Assembly: GCA_037482015.1 (NCBI GenBank)
Contig: JBBFKT010000001.1
Span: 248,001-312,000 of the forward strand
Reading direction: 5' to 3'
DNA length: 64,000 nucleotides
From: Thermodesulforhabdaceae bacterium
GTDB lineage: Bacteria > Desulfobacterota > Syntrophobacteria > Syntrophobacterales > Thermodesulforhabdaceae
The position numbers and the translations under genes are program-made. This document shows positions 27,195 through 36,525 of the stretch, one piece after another (position 1 is the stretch's first letter; each line of letters opens with the position of its first letter). The notes below the pieces were generated by a model. It was given only the letters and a program-made list of their open reading frames with translations, was not told the origin of the DNA and searched no databases.

Positions 27195-30181
27195 GATTTG
27201 CTCCTTTTTACTATTTCATCCAACGACCATGAAACCGCAATCTCTCTAAGGACGCCTTTTTTATCAAGATAGCTGAGCTTTTTTTCTTCGATCCCTTTGT
27301 AAAAGAGCTTCCTTGTAAGCATAACGTCTTGACAACAGTAATCGACCAGAGTGTTCCACTTTCCTTCTCTGAACCACCGCACTGCCTGAATTCCGTCAGC
27401 AAGTTTGAATTCCTTTAGATTTACAGCTGCAAGATGATCAAGGCTTATTTTGCGTCCGATTACACGATGGATGTCTTTGAGCATATCAAAGGTTGGAAGG
27501 TGTCGTTTAAGGTCAGATTGTGCATAAGGCGCAAGAACTTTGTAGTCAAAGTCGATGATATTGAAGCCCACGACGAGATCATACCTGGACAGTCTTTCTA
27601 TGAGTTTGTTTATCTCTTCTTCGCGGTAGGTTAGATAGTTGCTCTGGAGTTCGTCATAGATAACAGCCACAGAAATTCTCATAAGATGGGCATTGTTCCA
27701 TCCTCCCACTTCGTGTGCTAGAAATTGAGTTTCAAGATCGAAAAAGGCTATGTTGGGTCGGTCTCTAATAACTAAAGGAGAACGTTCCCGGAAATTTTCA
27801 GGCTGATTCAACGGCTCGGGATCAATTTTCGCATCGGTTTTTTCTGCTTCAGCTTTGTCAAACTCAAAGAGAGCTCTTGAAATCAACTTTGCTGCTTCCT
27901 TGTCAAGAGGTTTATTGCCTGAGCCACAGCGTGGAGAATGAATGCACATAGGACATCCTTCAGCACAGTCGCAAGCGTCAAGAAGACATATGACTTTGTC
28001 AAACAAAGATTCTATCATATCAAACGCTTTTTCGCAAATACCGATTCCACCTTCATATCCGTCGTAGATAAAAACGGCACTTTTTTGAACTTTTGGGTGG
28101 AAGGGATAGGCAATACCGCCAATGTCGCCGCGATCACAGAGGATAAGCAATGGAAACATGCTGATAAGAGCGTGTTCTAAAGCATGGATGCCGCCCATGA
28201 AGTGAAGGTCTCTTTTTTTGACCAGTTCCTGAATCCAGGGGTCAATTTCGATCCACAGCCCCACAGTCTCATAACACTGTGGCGGAAGATCGAGACTTTC
28301 TCGACCCAGAACTTCCAGAGTTTTTACTGACTTTTTTTCGTATCCTACTACCTGTTCTGTTATTTTTAAGCGACCGAGCCTCAAGACAAAATTACGGACC
28401 TTTCTGCTCCTGATGACTTCGAGGATTTCCGTTTCCTTGGTGGTTATAGCCATGGTGAAGTAAGGTCCGGAAAAAGGGCGAACTGTGATGCGGCGGAAAG
28501 ATAGGTCAAGTTCTGTAACCTCGTAAGTTTCTCCAAGGTGAAGGTAAACCGCACCGGGATGGCATTCTTTAAATGCTCGGACTCCATCAATAGACCCCAG
28601 TAAAACTGGTGACTCACTTCCGGCTTTTAGCAGGATAGTGAATCCATTTCCCGTCTGGCGAATATCAACCAGTCTGTGCGGGTATAAGGATGTGGCGCTC
28701 CATGATCCGTTTCCTCCATTTTGAACGATTCTCCCTGTAGCTTTTAGAAACCTGAGCGGTTCAAACCAGTGGGGTTTCCTTTCCAGTTCGTCAGCCTGGA
28801 TAGGATATTCTGCAGCGGCGCAAAGGATGTGATCAGTGTTGATTCGGAAATTTCTGGTATCGGCAACAGCTATTTCAGCCTTTCCTGATAAGATGTGATC
28901 CGGATGGGATATGATGTATTGGTCCAGAGCATCAGCCTGAGGAAGCAATATGATTGCCGATTCTTGCCCGCTTCTACCAACTCGCCCGGCTCTCTGCCAT
29001 GTATTCATGATTGTTCCGGGATAGCCAGCAAGCACGCATACATCCAGATCTCCGATATCCACACCAAGTTCCATGGCGCTGGTGCTGATAATGCCTAGAA
29101 GACCTTTTTTCTGAGAGAGCTTTCTCTCGATTTCTCGCCGGTCGGATGGCAAAAGCCCGGCTCGGTAAGAACTCACATGTTTTGCAAGTTTGGGGAAGCG
29201 CTGTCGAAATGTCAAAAAGATAAGCTCTGTCATGCGTCTGGAGCGAGTAAAAACGATTGTTTTGAGATTTTCTTCTACGGCTTCAGCAAGGATCCAGGAA
29301 GCCGTGAGAGCCATGGGGTAATCGCTCTTTAGAAAAACAAAATGTCGGAGCGGAAGAGGGGCTGAAGAGCGGTTAACGAGCACTATTTCTTCTTCGGGGA
29401 TACCGGTGAGTTGGGAAGAGAGTTCCTGAGGGTTTCCGATGGTAGCTGAGAGAAGTATGAACTGTAGAGAATTGGGTGTCTGACTGTAGAGCCTTTGAAT
29501 ACGTTGAAGGCGTCTTAAAATCTGAGCTACATGGCTTCCGAAAACTCCCCGATAGGTGTGAATTTCGTCAAGAACTACCAGTCGAAGATTTTTCCAGAGA
29601 TTTTGCCACTTGGAGTGATAGGGGAGGAAAGCATAATGGAGCATGTCCGGATTTGTGATGATGATCGGTGGAACGGCATCTCTAATCAGGGCTCTTTCCC
29701 TGGTAGATGTATCTCCATCATAGACCTGCACGGGTGATGTTCTTTGTGACCATCCCTTTTCGGGAAAAAGGGCTGAAAAAAAGGATGATGCTGCATCGAG
29801 TTGATCGCGGCTTAGAGCCTTTATAGGAAATATAAAAAGGGCTTTTGCTTGGGGATCTTTCAAAAGAGCTTCGGCGAAAGCCAGGTAGTATATGAGTGAT
29901 TTGCCGCTTGCCATGGGAGTAGAAACAACAACGTGTTTTCCCGATCGAATTGCTTTAAGGGCTTCCGCCTGGTGGTGATACAACCCCTGGAGAGTATTAA
30001 CTCTGATACTCTGGCTTCTTGAAGACAGAGCTTTTCTGAGAAGCTGACTCAGTTCCCTGGGTAGGGCACTTTCCAGCGGAACTATATCTGGGGGCTGATC
30101 CTTGAGAATAGCATGATGAACAATTTCCCATCTGGTTTCTCGATGACTTTTCAGACTCTTAATGAACTGTTGAATTGCCAT
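27158..30181 (-). CDS. MrfA-like DEAD/DEAH helicase fused to MrfB-like RNase H-fold exonuclease
   Basis: About 1007 residues. Residues 1-755 form a YprA/MrfA-type helicase: Walker A PMASGKS, VVLDEIHTYRG, LSATIGNP, QRAGRVGRSGQ, then the DUF1998 zinc site (CDCAEGCPMC...CGSG). Residues ~810-985 are a DEDD exonuclease of the YprB type: FFDLET (D815, E817), GFNIIDFD (D877/D879), CCQDVM (D952). In Bacillus subtilis MrfA and MrfB are separate proteins acting in mitomycin lesion repair; here they share one chain. I prefer the ATG at 30181 (AGGA upstream) to one at 30196. It overlaps the oxidoreductase start by 37 bases. Confidence 0.88.
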   Translation of the reverse strand: MAIQQFIKSLKSHRETRWEIVHHAILKDQPPDIVPLESALPRELSQLLRKALSSRSQSIRVNTLQGLYHHQAEALKAIRSGKHVVVSTPMASGKSLIYYLAFAEALLKDPQAKALFIFPIKALSRDQLDAASSFFSALFPEKGWSQRTSPVQVYDGDTSTRERALIRDAVPPIIITNPDMLHYAFLPYHSKWQNLWKNLRLVVLDEIHTYRGVFGSHVAQILRRLQRIQRLYSQTPNSLQFILLSATIGNPQELSSQLTGIPEEEIVLVNRSSAPLPLRHFVFLKSDYPMALTASWILAEAVEENLKTIVFTRSRRMTELIFLTFRQRFPKLAKHVSSYRAGLLPSDRREIERKLSQKKGLLGIISTSAMELGVDIGDLDVCVLAGYPGTIMNTWQRAGRVGRSGQESAIILLPQADALDQYIISHPDHILSGKAEIAVADTRNFRINTDHILCAAAEYPIQADELERKPHWFEPLRFLKATGRIVQNGGNGSWSATSLYPHRLVDIRQTGNGFTILLKAGSESPVLLGSIDGVRAFKECHPGAVYLHLGETYEVTELDLSFRRITVRPFSGPYFTMAITTKETEILEVIRSRKVRNFVLRLGRLKITEQVVGYEKKSVKTLEVLGRESLDLPPQCYETVGLWIEIDPWIQELVKKRDLHFMGGIHALEHALISMFPLLILCDRGDIGGIAYPFHPKVQKSAVFIYDGYEGGIGICEKAFDMIESLFDKVICLLDACDCAEGCPMCIHSPRCGSGNKPLDKEAAKLISRALFEFDKAEAEKTDAKIDPEPLNQPENFRERSPLVIRDRPNIAFFDLETQFLAHEVGGWNNAHLMRISVAVIYDELQSNYLTYREEEINKLIERLSRYDLVVGFNIIDFDYKVLAPYAQSDLKRHLPTFDMLKDIHRVIGRKISLDHLAAVNLKEFKLADGIQAVRWFREGKWNTLVDYCCQDVMLTRKLFYKGIEEKKLSYLDKKGVLREIAVSWSLDEIVKRSKSCITTEMQISTK

Positions 30182-30273
30182 TTTTGTTTCCTGCATTTAT
30201 ACTTATCGAGAATTGTTCTGTGGTTTGTCTGTTCAAAGTCAGTTTTGTCCCAAAATAGTCGCGGAGGCAAGAG

Positions 30274-30906
30274 ATGAAACCGGAAGATTTGGTAAAAAAC
30301 GTTATGTGGTTTGGGCATGATGCTATCTGCATTAAAGGGTCTCAAACCGTGTTTTTCGATCCTTATGAGCTTTCCGAATCTGCTCCCAAAGCCGATATAA
30401 TTCTTATAAGCCACGAACATTTTGATCATTGCTCCCCGCAGGATGTTTCCAAAATAAAAAAACCGGATACTGTAATTGTTACCGACAAAGCCTCTTCGTC
30501 AAAGCTTTCCGGTGATGTCAGAGTAGTTAAGCCGGGGGACAAAATAACCGTAAAGGGTGTTAACATCGAAGTTTATCCTGCCTATAATGTTAACAAGCAG
30601 TTTCATCCTAAAAATGCTGGCATGCTTTCCTTTTTGGTGGAAATGGACGGAGTTCGCTACTATCATGCTGGAGATTCCGATTTCATCGAAGAGATGAAAA
30701 ATCTAAACGTTGACGTAGCTTTTCTTCCTGTATCCGGAACCTATGTGATGACGGCTCAGGAAGCCGTTGAAGCAGCCAGAGCGATCAAGCCCAAAGTTGC
30801 TGTGCCAATGCATTACGGATCCATAGTAGGTTCCGCTAAAGACGCCGAGAATTTTGCCAGGGCTCTCGAAGGTCAGATTCCCGTGGTCATTCTTAAAAAA
30901 ATGTAA
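30274..30906 (+). CDS. MBL-fold metal-dependent hydrolase
   Basis: 210 residues of the UlaG/UPF0173-like branch of the metallo-beta-lactamase superfamily. ISHEHFDHCSP is the metal motif, with further ligands in YHAGDSDF and VPMHYGS. Likely cytoplasmic; the substrate is unknown (lactonase or phosphodiesterase are both possible). GGAGG precedes the ATG. It heads a rightward run with the radical SAM gene 21 bases later and is divergent from the helicase gene. Confidence 0.88.
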   Translation: MKPEDLVKNVMWFGHDAICIKGSQTVFFDPYELSESAPKADIILISHEHFDHCSPQDVSKIKKPDTVIVTDKASSSKLSGDVRVVKPGDKITVKGVNIEVYPAYNVNKQFHPKNAGMLSFLVEMDGVRYYHAGDSDFIEEMKNLNVDVAFLPVSGTYVMTAQEAVEAARAIKPKVAVPMHYGSIVGSAKDAENFARALEGQIPVVILKKM

Positions 30907-30927
30907 AGTTTGAAAAGGTTCCCGACA

Positions 30928-31884
30928 ATGATCCCTCTTTACCGTGAAGCTTACGCTAAGGGGGTGCTCCAGGATAGAATCAGGCGAGCTCTTTCCTGGA
31001 TGAGCAAGTGCACTCTGTGCCCTCGAATGTGCAAGGTTAACCGGCTCAAGAATGAGCAGGGCAGATGTCTGATTGGGAGATATGCTGTTGTAGCAAGCTA
31101 CGGTCCTCATTTTGGGGAGGAATCACCCCTTGTGGGACAGAAGGGTTCAGGAACGATTTTTTTTGCTGGTTGTAACCTCGGTTGTATCTTTTGCCAGAAC
31201 TACGATATAAGTCACACGAATGACGGTTATGTGGTTTCTGCTCCTCAACTTGCTGATATCATGATAGAACTTCAGCGGATGGGCTGTCATAATATAAATT
31301 TCGTTACCCCAAGTCATGTTATACCTCAAATTCTTGAAAGTCTTCCCTACGCCGTGGAGAAAGGTCTTGAAGTGCCGCTAGTGTATAATTCCAGCGGCTA
31401 CGACAGAGTATCGGCTCTGAAACTTCTTGACGGTATAGTGGATATCTACATGCCGGACTTCAAATTCTGGGATCCTTCTTTGAGCAAGAGATGGTGCGAT
31501 GCTGAAGATTACCCGGAACGAGCAAGATTGGCATTGAAGGAAATGCATCGTCAGGTTGGCGACCTGATCATAGAAAATGGAATTGCTAAGCGGGGACTTC
31601 TGGTAAGACATCTTGTAATGCCCGGTTGTCTGGACGACTCAAGAGAGATTATTCGATTCGTTGCTCAGGAAATTTCTCCAGATACTTACATTAACATCAT
31701 GAATCAGTATCGTCCTATGGGAGAGGTCCTGGAAAGACGGGAGCGTGATGAAATAGACATGCGTCTTCTGAGGATGCTTAAACACGAGGAGTATCTTAAA
31801 GCTTTGCAGATAGCTCAAGAATTTGGACTTTCAAGAATTGATGATCGTCGGAGCTTTCTCAGATGGCTCTTTCGAGAACGGTAA
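30928..31884 (+). CDS. Radical SAM protein, PflA-like
   Basis: 318 residues. An N-terminal Cys pair region (CTLCPRMCKVNR...GRCLIGR) precedes the radical SAM motif CNLGCIFCQN. A TIM-barrel with PLVYNSSGYD and LPDF-like YMPDFKFW follows, as in the PflA-like group. Such proteins reductively cleave S-adenosylmethionine; the target here is unknown. I chose the ATG at 30928 with AAAAGG upstream; a TTG at 30910 adds six residues. The 3' end overlaps the phosphatase gene by 22 bases. Confidence 0.88.
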   Translation: MIPLYREAYAKGVLQDRIRRALSWMSKCTLCPRMCKVNRLKNEQGRCLIGRYAVVASYGPHFGEESPLVGQKGSGTIFFAGCNLGCIFCQNYDISHTNDGYVVSAPQLADIMIELQRMGCHNINFVTPSHVIPQILESLPYAVEKGLEVPLVYNSSGYDRVSALKLLDGIVDIYMPDFKFWDPSLSKRWCDAEDYPERARLALKEMHRQVGDLIIENGIAKRGLLVRHLVMPGCLDDSREIIRFVAQEISPDTYINIMNQYRPMGEVLERRERDEIDMRLLRMLKHEEYLKALQIAQEFGLSRIDDRRSFLRWLFRER

Positions 31885-32537
31885 CAATCCCTTACCGGCA
31901 CATTTTCGCTATAGGAGATATTCATGGTCAGGTTAGAAGACTAAGAGAACTGCTTAACGAAATTCCCTGCGATTTGTCTCAAGATTTGTTGGTTTTTCTT
32001 GGGGACTACATCGATCGTGGTCCCGGATCGAGATATGTGGTTGAGATGGTGCTGGAGCTGCAGCGGCAGAGTGATCGAGTGATATGTCTCAGAGGAAACC
32101 ACGAGCAGATGTTTCTGGATTTTCTTAATGGAGCAGATCCTCTAATTTTTCTTTTCAATGGTGGTCGGGCGACGCTCGAAAGTTACGGCTATGAGGAGGA
32201 CGAAGAAGGGCAGTATGAAGTTTTCGTGCCGTTTAGCCATATAGACTTTTTTGAGTCTCTACCTTGTATGGTGGAAACTGACCAATATATATTTGTTCAT
32301 GCAGGAATTCGTCCTGGAGTGCCATTAAGCGAACAAACAGAGGAAGATCTTCTCTGGATCCGTCATGAATTTATTTTTGCACCTTCTGGGCTAGAAAAGA
32401 AAGTTATCTTTGGACATACTCCTTTTTATGAGCCACTTGTTATGGAAGACAAAATTGGTATTGATACTGGAGCCGGCTACGGCAGGAAGCTTACCTGCAT
32501 TCAGCTTCCGGAGGAGATTTTTTATTGGGTGCGATAG
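31863..32537 (+). CDS. Serine/threonine protein phosphatase-type metallophosphoesterase
   Basis: 224 residues of the PPP-type calcineurin-like family: IGDIHGQ, FLGDYIDRGPGS, LRGNHEQMFL, VHAGIRPG and IFGHTPF are all intact, giving the two-metal site. It is comparable in size to bacterial PrpA/PrpB (about 220 residues). It removes phosphate from phospho-Ser/Thr/Tyr proteins or from small phosphoesters such as Ap4A-type substrates. GGAG lies nine bases before the ATG, inside the end of the radical SAM gene, so the two are coupled. Cytoplasmic. Confidence 0.9.
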   Translation: MALSRTVTIPYRHIFAIGDIHGQVRRLRELLNEIPCDLSQDLLVFLGDYIDRGPGSRYVVEMVLELQRQSDRVICLRGNHEQMFLDFLNGADPLIFLFNGGRATLESYGYEEDEEGQYEVFVPFSHIDFFESLPCMVETDQYIFVHAGIRPGVPLSEQTEEDLLWIRHEFIFAPSGLEKKVIFGHTPFYEPLVMEDKIGIDTGAGYGRKLTCIQLPEEIFYWVR

Positions 32538-32566
32538 TTGTATTTTTTCTGAAAGGGGATTGAGCT

Positions 32567-33652
32567 ATGGCGAAAATTGATGCGTTTTTCAAGCTTATGC
32601 ATGAATATAACGCTTCGGATCTTCATCTGGTTGCGGGACAGCAGCCGGTTCTTCGAATTCACGGCGATCTTGAACGAGTAAAATATAAGGTGCTGGATAA
32701 CGACGATCTTCGAGCTATGCTTTATGAAATAACGCCGGAGGAGAAAATAAAGGAATTTGAAGAAACGGGTGACGTTGACTTTGCTTATGAAATTCCGGGA
32801 TTGGGACGATACAGAGCAAACTACTACATGCATAAAGACGGCATTGCTGCAGCCTTCAGAGAGATTCCTCAGGAGATTAAGACGGTCGACGAGCTTGGTT
32901 TGCCTCCCATACTTAAGCGGTTAGCTTTACTTCCTCGAGGGCTTGTTCTGGTTACCGGTCCCACAGGTAGTGGAAAATCTACCACTCTCGCTGCAATCAT
33001 AGATGAAGCTAACCGCCTCAGGAAAGATCATATCATAACGATTGAAGACCCTATAGAATTTGTTCATACAAGTAAAAGCTGTGTAATTAGTCATAGAGAA
33101 GTTGGAACTCATACACGATCTTTTGCTAAAGCCCTTCGTGCTGCGCTTAGAGAAGACCCGGACATAATACTTGTTGGTGAAATGAGAGATTTAGAGACAA
33201 TGAGACTGGCTCTAGAAGCAGCTGCTACCGGTCACCTTGTCTTTTCCACACTTCACACAGAGTATGCTTCCAAGACGGTGAATAGAATTATCGAAGTATT
33301 TCCAACTGATGAACAGGAACAGATAAGACAAATGTTAGCGGACGCTATAAGAGCTGTAGTATCACAAACTCTTCTTAAAAGATCTGACAAACCTGGTCGT
33401 ACCGCCGCCGTGGAAATACTTGTTGCTACTCACGGTGTTAGAGCCATGATTCGAGAAAAGAAGACCCAGCATATTCTTTCAGCTATTCAGACAGGGAAAA
33501 AATACGGTATGCAAAGCCTGGACGATTCAATTATGGAGCATCTTCAGGCAGGACGGATTTCTCCTCAGGAGGCTTATCTTAAGTGCGCAAATAAAGAAAT
33601 GTTCCGTCCTTTCCTGACAGAAGCTCCTGTGGATTTTACGGAAGTAGTATAG
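32567..33652 (+). CDS. pilT: Type IV pilus retraction ATPase PilT
   Basis: 361 residues. N-terminal PAS-like domain with DLHLVAGQQPVLRIHGDL, Walker A GPTGSGKSTT, Asp box ITIEDPIEFVH, Walker B ILVGEMRD and His box GHLVFSTLHT, all in family order. The hexameric ATPase disassembles pilin for twitching motility at the inner-membrane base. First of two tandem PilT-type genes; no other pilus gene is in the window. AAAGGGG precedes the ATG. Confidence 0.94.
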   Translation: MAKIDAFFKLMHEYNASDLHLVAGQQPVLRIHGDLERVKYKVLDNDDLRAMLYEITPEEKIKEFEETGDVDFAYEIPGLGRYRANYYMHKDGIAAAFREIPQEIKTVDELGLPPILKRLALLPRGLVLVTGPTGSGKSTTLAAIIDEANRLRKDHIITIEDPIEFVHTSKSCVISHREVGTHTRSFAKALRAALREDPDIILVGEMRDLETMRLALEAAATGHLVFSTLHTEYASKTVNRIIEVFPTDEQEQIRQMLADAIRAVVSQTLLKRSDKPGRTAAVEILVATHGVRAMIREKKTQHILSAIQTGKKYGMQSLDDSIMEHLQAGRISPQEAYLKCANKEMFRPFLTEAPVDFTEVV

Positions 33653-33674
33653 AAATCAAGAGAGGAATGGTCTT

Positions 33675-34847
33675 ATGAAAAGAGAGGATCTAGATTTTTT
33701 GCTGTCTAAGATTTTGGATGATTATCCTCACCTCTCAGATATCAACTTTACCGTTGGCCATCCTCCTCAGGCAGAAGTGGATGGGGTGCTCAGACCGGTC
33801 CTTCTTGAATTTGGCATACGTGAACTTGCTCCTTATCACACGGAACAAATAGCCCTGGCTCTCATTGGAGGAAATCGTCGTTTAATCCAGCATCTTATTA
33901 CCCATGGTTCTGCTGATCTTTCATACTCCATCCCCGGTAAGGCTCGATTTCGTGTAAACGTTTTTTCTCAACAGGGGCATTTTTCCGTTGTTATGAGACA
34001 ACTTCCTACTCGTGTTCCATCCATAGATGAGATGGGGCTTCCATCAATTCTTAAAGAAGTGGCAAAGGAAAAAAACGGCATAGTGATTGTAACCGGTGCA
34101 ACCGGAAGTGGTAAATCAACGACTTTGGCGACCATTCTCCACGAAATAAATCTTCATTTTCCGGTGCACGTAATCACTCTTGAAGATCCTGTGGAATTTA
34201 TGCACAAACCCATAAGAGCAACCTTTAACCAGCGCGAATTAGGAATAGACTTCGACACTTATGCTAATGGCCTTCGAGCTGCTCTCCGTCAGGCTCCCAA
34301 GGTTATTCTTGTGGGCGAAATGCGGGATAGAGAAACGGCTGAAATTGCTCTGACTGCCTGTGAAACAGGCCATCTCGTTTTTACCACCTTACACACAATT
34401 GATGTGGGACACACGGTAAATCGTCTCATAGGCATGTTTGAACTGGATGAAGAAAGGCTCATTCGCATCCGACTTGCCGAATCTCTAAGATGGATCATTT
34501 CACAGCGCCTGCTTCCGAAGGTTGGAGGTGGACGGATTGCGGCTTTCGAAATCATGGGCTCTGACCTTAGAGTCCGTGAAGCTATTGTGCATGGTGAAGC
34601 AGAAGGCAGGACTTTCTACGATATGATGGAGCAAAAGAGACCCTTTGGTTGGACGACCTTCGACGCCTGGATTCTTGATCTCTACAAAGATGGTTTAATT
34701 ACCGAGGAAACTGCCATAGCCTATGCTTCTCAAAGAGCTGTAGTAAAACGAGGTATAGATAACATTAAGGCTGCTAGAGGCGAAAAGACGACTGATATTG
34801 AAGGTCTTAGACTTGATGTGGATTATTCCAGGAGAATTATCCGATGA
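33675..34847 (+). CDS. PilT/PilU-type pilus ATPase paralogue
   Basis: 390 residues. Same architecture as the gene before it: DINFTVGHPPQAEVDGVL, Walker A GATGSGKSTT, ITLEDPVEF, ILVGEMRDRET and GHLVFTTLHT. The C-terminus is extended by ~30 residues (DNIKAARGEKT onward). Because it lies directly downstream of pilT it may be the PilU-like accessory motor, or an independently used retraction ATPase. The stop overlaps the thiE start by four bases. Confidence 0.92.
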   Translation: MKREDLDFLLSKILDDYPHLSDINFTVGHPPQAEVDGVLRPVLLEFGIRELAPYHTEQIALALIGGNRRLIQHLITHGSADLSYSIPGKARFRVNVFSQQGHFSVVMRQLPTRVPSIDEMGLPSILKEVAKEKNGIVIVTGATGSGKSTTLATILHEINLHFPVHVITLEDPVEFMHKPIRATFNQRELGIDFDTYANGLRAALRQAPKVILVGEMRDRETAEIALTACETGHLVFTTLHTIDVGHTVNRLIGMFELDEERLIRIRLAESLRWIISQRLLPKVGGGRIAAFEIMGSDLRVREAIVHGEAEGRTFYDMMEQKRPFGWTTFDAWILDLYKDGLITEETAIAYASQRAVVKRGIDNIKAARGEKTTDIEGLRLDVDYSRRIIR

Positions 34848-35479
34848 AGTCTTTCGATGTGGATTGGAGCTTATACCTTGTAACTGATAGAACCATTGTA
34901 GGTAACCGATCCTTGATCAAATCCGTTGAGGATGCTCTAAGAGGTGGTGTAACGGTTGTTCAGTATCGGGAAAAGCTGGCTTCAACTCGAGTAATGGTAG
35001 AAGAAGCTACGGAACTTCTGAAAATCTGCCGTTCTTACAATGCGCTCTTTCTGGTGAACGATCGAATTGATGTAGCTCTGGCTGTTGATGCTGATGGGGT
35101 TCATTTGGGGCAGGATGATATGCCCCCTGCTATCGCCCGCCGCATTCTTGGATCCGGAAAGATCATTGGGCTTACGGTCCATAACGAAGAGGAACTCGTG
35201 GAAGCAGAACGCTACGATATAGATTATCTCTCTTTTGCACCAGTTTTTGCTACCACCACAAAGCCAGATCACAAAACTCCTTTGGGTATAGAAGGAGTGG
35301 CATCGTTGGCTTCGAAGGCTCATCTGCCCTGTGTGGCTATTGGAGGCATTAAAGAGCATCACGTGGAGATGCTTGCAGGAACTGGTATAAAAGGCATATG
35401 TGTTGTGTCGGCTATACTGGGTTCAGAAAATCCTGAAGAATCGGCTCGAAGGCTTAAAGCTCTATGGAAGAAACAGTAA
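34844..35479 (+). CDS. thiE: Thiamine phosphate synthase
   Basis: 211 residues, TIM-barrel. It couples HMP-pyrophosphate and HET-phosphate to thiamine phosphate. Visible: LYLVTDR, VVQYREK, LVNDRIDVALAVDADGVHLGQDD, and VAIGGI near the end, all family hallmarks. The ATG overlaps the pilus ATPase stop (ATGA), and thiL starts inside its end, so thiE-thiL-thiD are translated as a coupled block. No TPP riboswitch lies between the pil and thi genes. Confidence 0.95.
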   Translation: MKSFDVDWSLYLVTDRTIVGNRSLIKSVEDALRGGVTVVQYREKLASTRVMVEEATELLKICRSYNALFLVNDRIDVALAVDADGVHLGQDDMPPAIARRILGSGKIIGLTVHNEEELVEAERYDIDYLSFAPVFATTTKPDHKTPLGIEGVASLASKAHLPCVAIGGIKEHHVEMLAGTGIKGICVVSAILGSENPEESARRLKALWKKQ

Positions 35480-36525
35480 AGACTCTTGCCGATGTAGGCG
35501 AATTTGGATTTATTGAGATTCTACGCTCGAAGTTCCCTGTATCAACCCATTCGGGGATCATTGTTGGTATTGGTGACGATGTGGCGGTTATAGATGTTGG
35601 AACATCGGAATATCTTCTTGTAACCTGTGATGCCCAGATAGGAGATGTTCACTTCCCGGTTGAGCTCATTTCACCATATGACCTGGGATGTCGTATAGTC
35701 GAAGTTAATGCAAGCGATGTGGCGGCTATGGGGGGAATGCCGAGGTGGGCTCTTGTAGGGCTTAATGTGCCTGCCCATACTTCATTAAAATTTCTTGAAG
35801 AATTTTATGCTGGCGTTGGGGACTCACTTTCCCACATGGAAGCTCACCTCGTAGGCGGTAATTGCGCTCGGACAAAGCAGGAATTGGTCATAGATCTGTT
35901 TCTTGTGGGGAGTGTTCCGAAGAATCAGCTTATCAAGAGAAGAGGAGCGTCAGCTGGGGACATTGTTTTTGTTACAGGAACTCTTGGTAAAGCCAGAGCG
36001 GGACTTGAAGTAGTTTTGGAAAAAGAAATCGCCGCCAATATCGATAAGAACATTATTGATCAGGCAAGGCGGCTTTTTTTTCGACCTAAAGCTAGAATAA
36101 TTGAGGGACGAAGATTGGCTCAGTCCCGCTGTGTAACGGCTATGATAGATATCAGTGACGGCTTGCTTCAGGATATTGGTCACCTGGCTAGGGAAAACCA
36201 GCTGGATGTTGTTCTGGATATTTCGAAAATTCCAGTAGATCCGATTTGCGAAGAAATTGCGAAAATTAAGGGAGTTGATCCCCTGTTGTGGGCTCTTACT
36301 GGTGGAGAAGACTATGAATTGCTTTTTGCTGTGCCCGAAAAGCAGGTTTCTAAGTTGATGGAACAGGATTTTCGTTTTGAGACTGAAACCCCAATTACTT
36401 CAATAGGCTTTTTTTTAGAAGGTTCGGGCAGAGTTTTTTTGAGAGACCGTGATGGGAAAACAATACCTTCGGAAGTTTTTATATCTAAAGGTGGTTGGGA
36501 TCATTTTAGAGGTGGAAAGGCGTGA
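35464..36525 (+). CDS. thiL: Thiamine-monophosphate kinase
   Basis: 353 residues. It phosphorylates thiamine phosphate to the active diphosphate. Signatures: GIGDDVAVIDV near the N-terminus, VNASDVAAMGGMPRWALVGL, MIDISDGLLQDIGHLA and LTGGEDYELLFAV. Length is slightly longer than the E. coli enzyme (325). The start overlaps thiE by 16 bases and the end overlaps thiD by four. Confidence 0.95.
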   Translation: MEETVKTLADVGEFGFIEILRSKFPVSTHSGIIVGIGDDVAVIDVGTSEYLLVTCDAQIGDVHFPVELISPYDLGCRIVEVNASDVAAMGGMPRWALVGLNVPAHTSLKFLEEFYAGVGDSLSHMEAHLVGGNCARTKQELVIDLFLVGSVPKNQLIKRRGASAGDIVFVTGTLGKARAGLEVVLEKEIAANIDKNIIDQARRLFFRPKARIIEGRRLAQSRCVTAMIDISDGLLQDIGHLARENQLDVVLDISKIPVDPICEEIAKIKGVDPLLWALTGGEDYELLFAVPEKQVSKLMEQDFRFETETPITSIGFFLEGSGRVFLRDRDGKTIPSEVFISKGGWDHFRGGKA

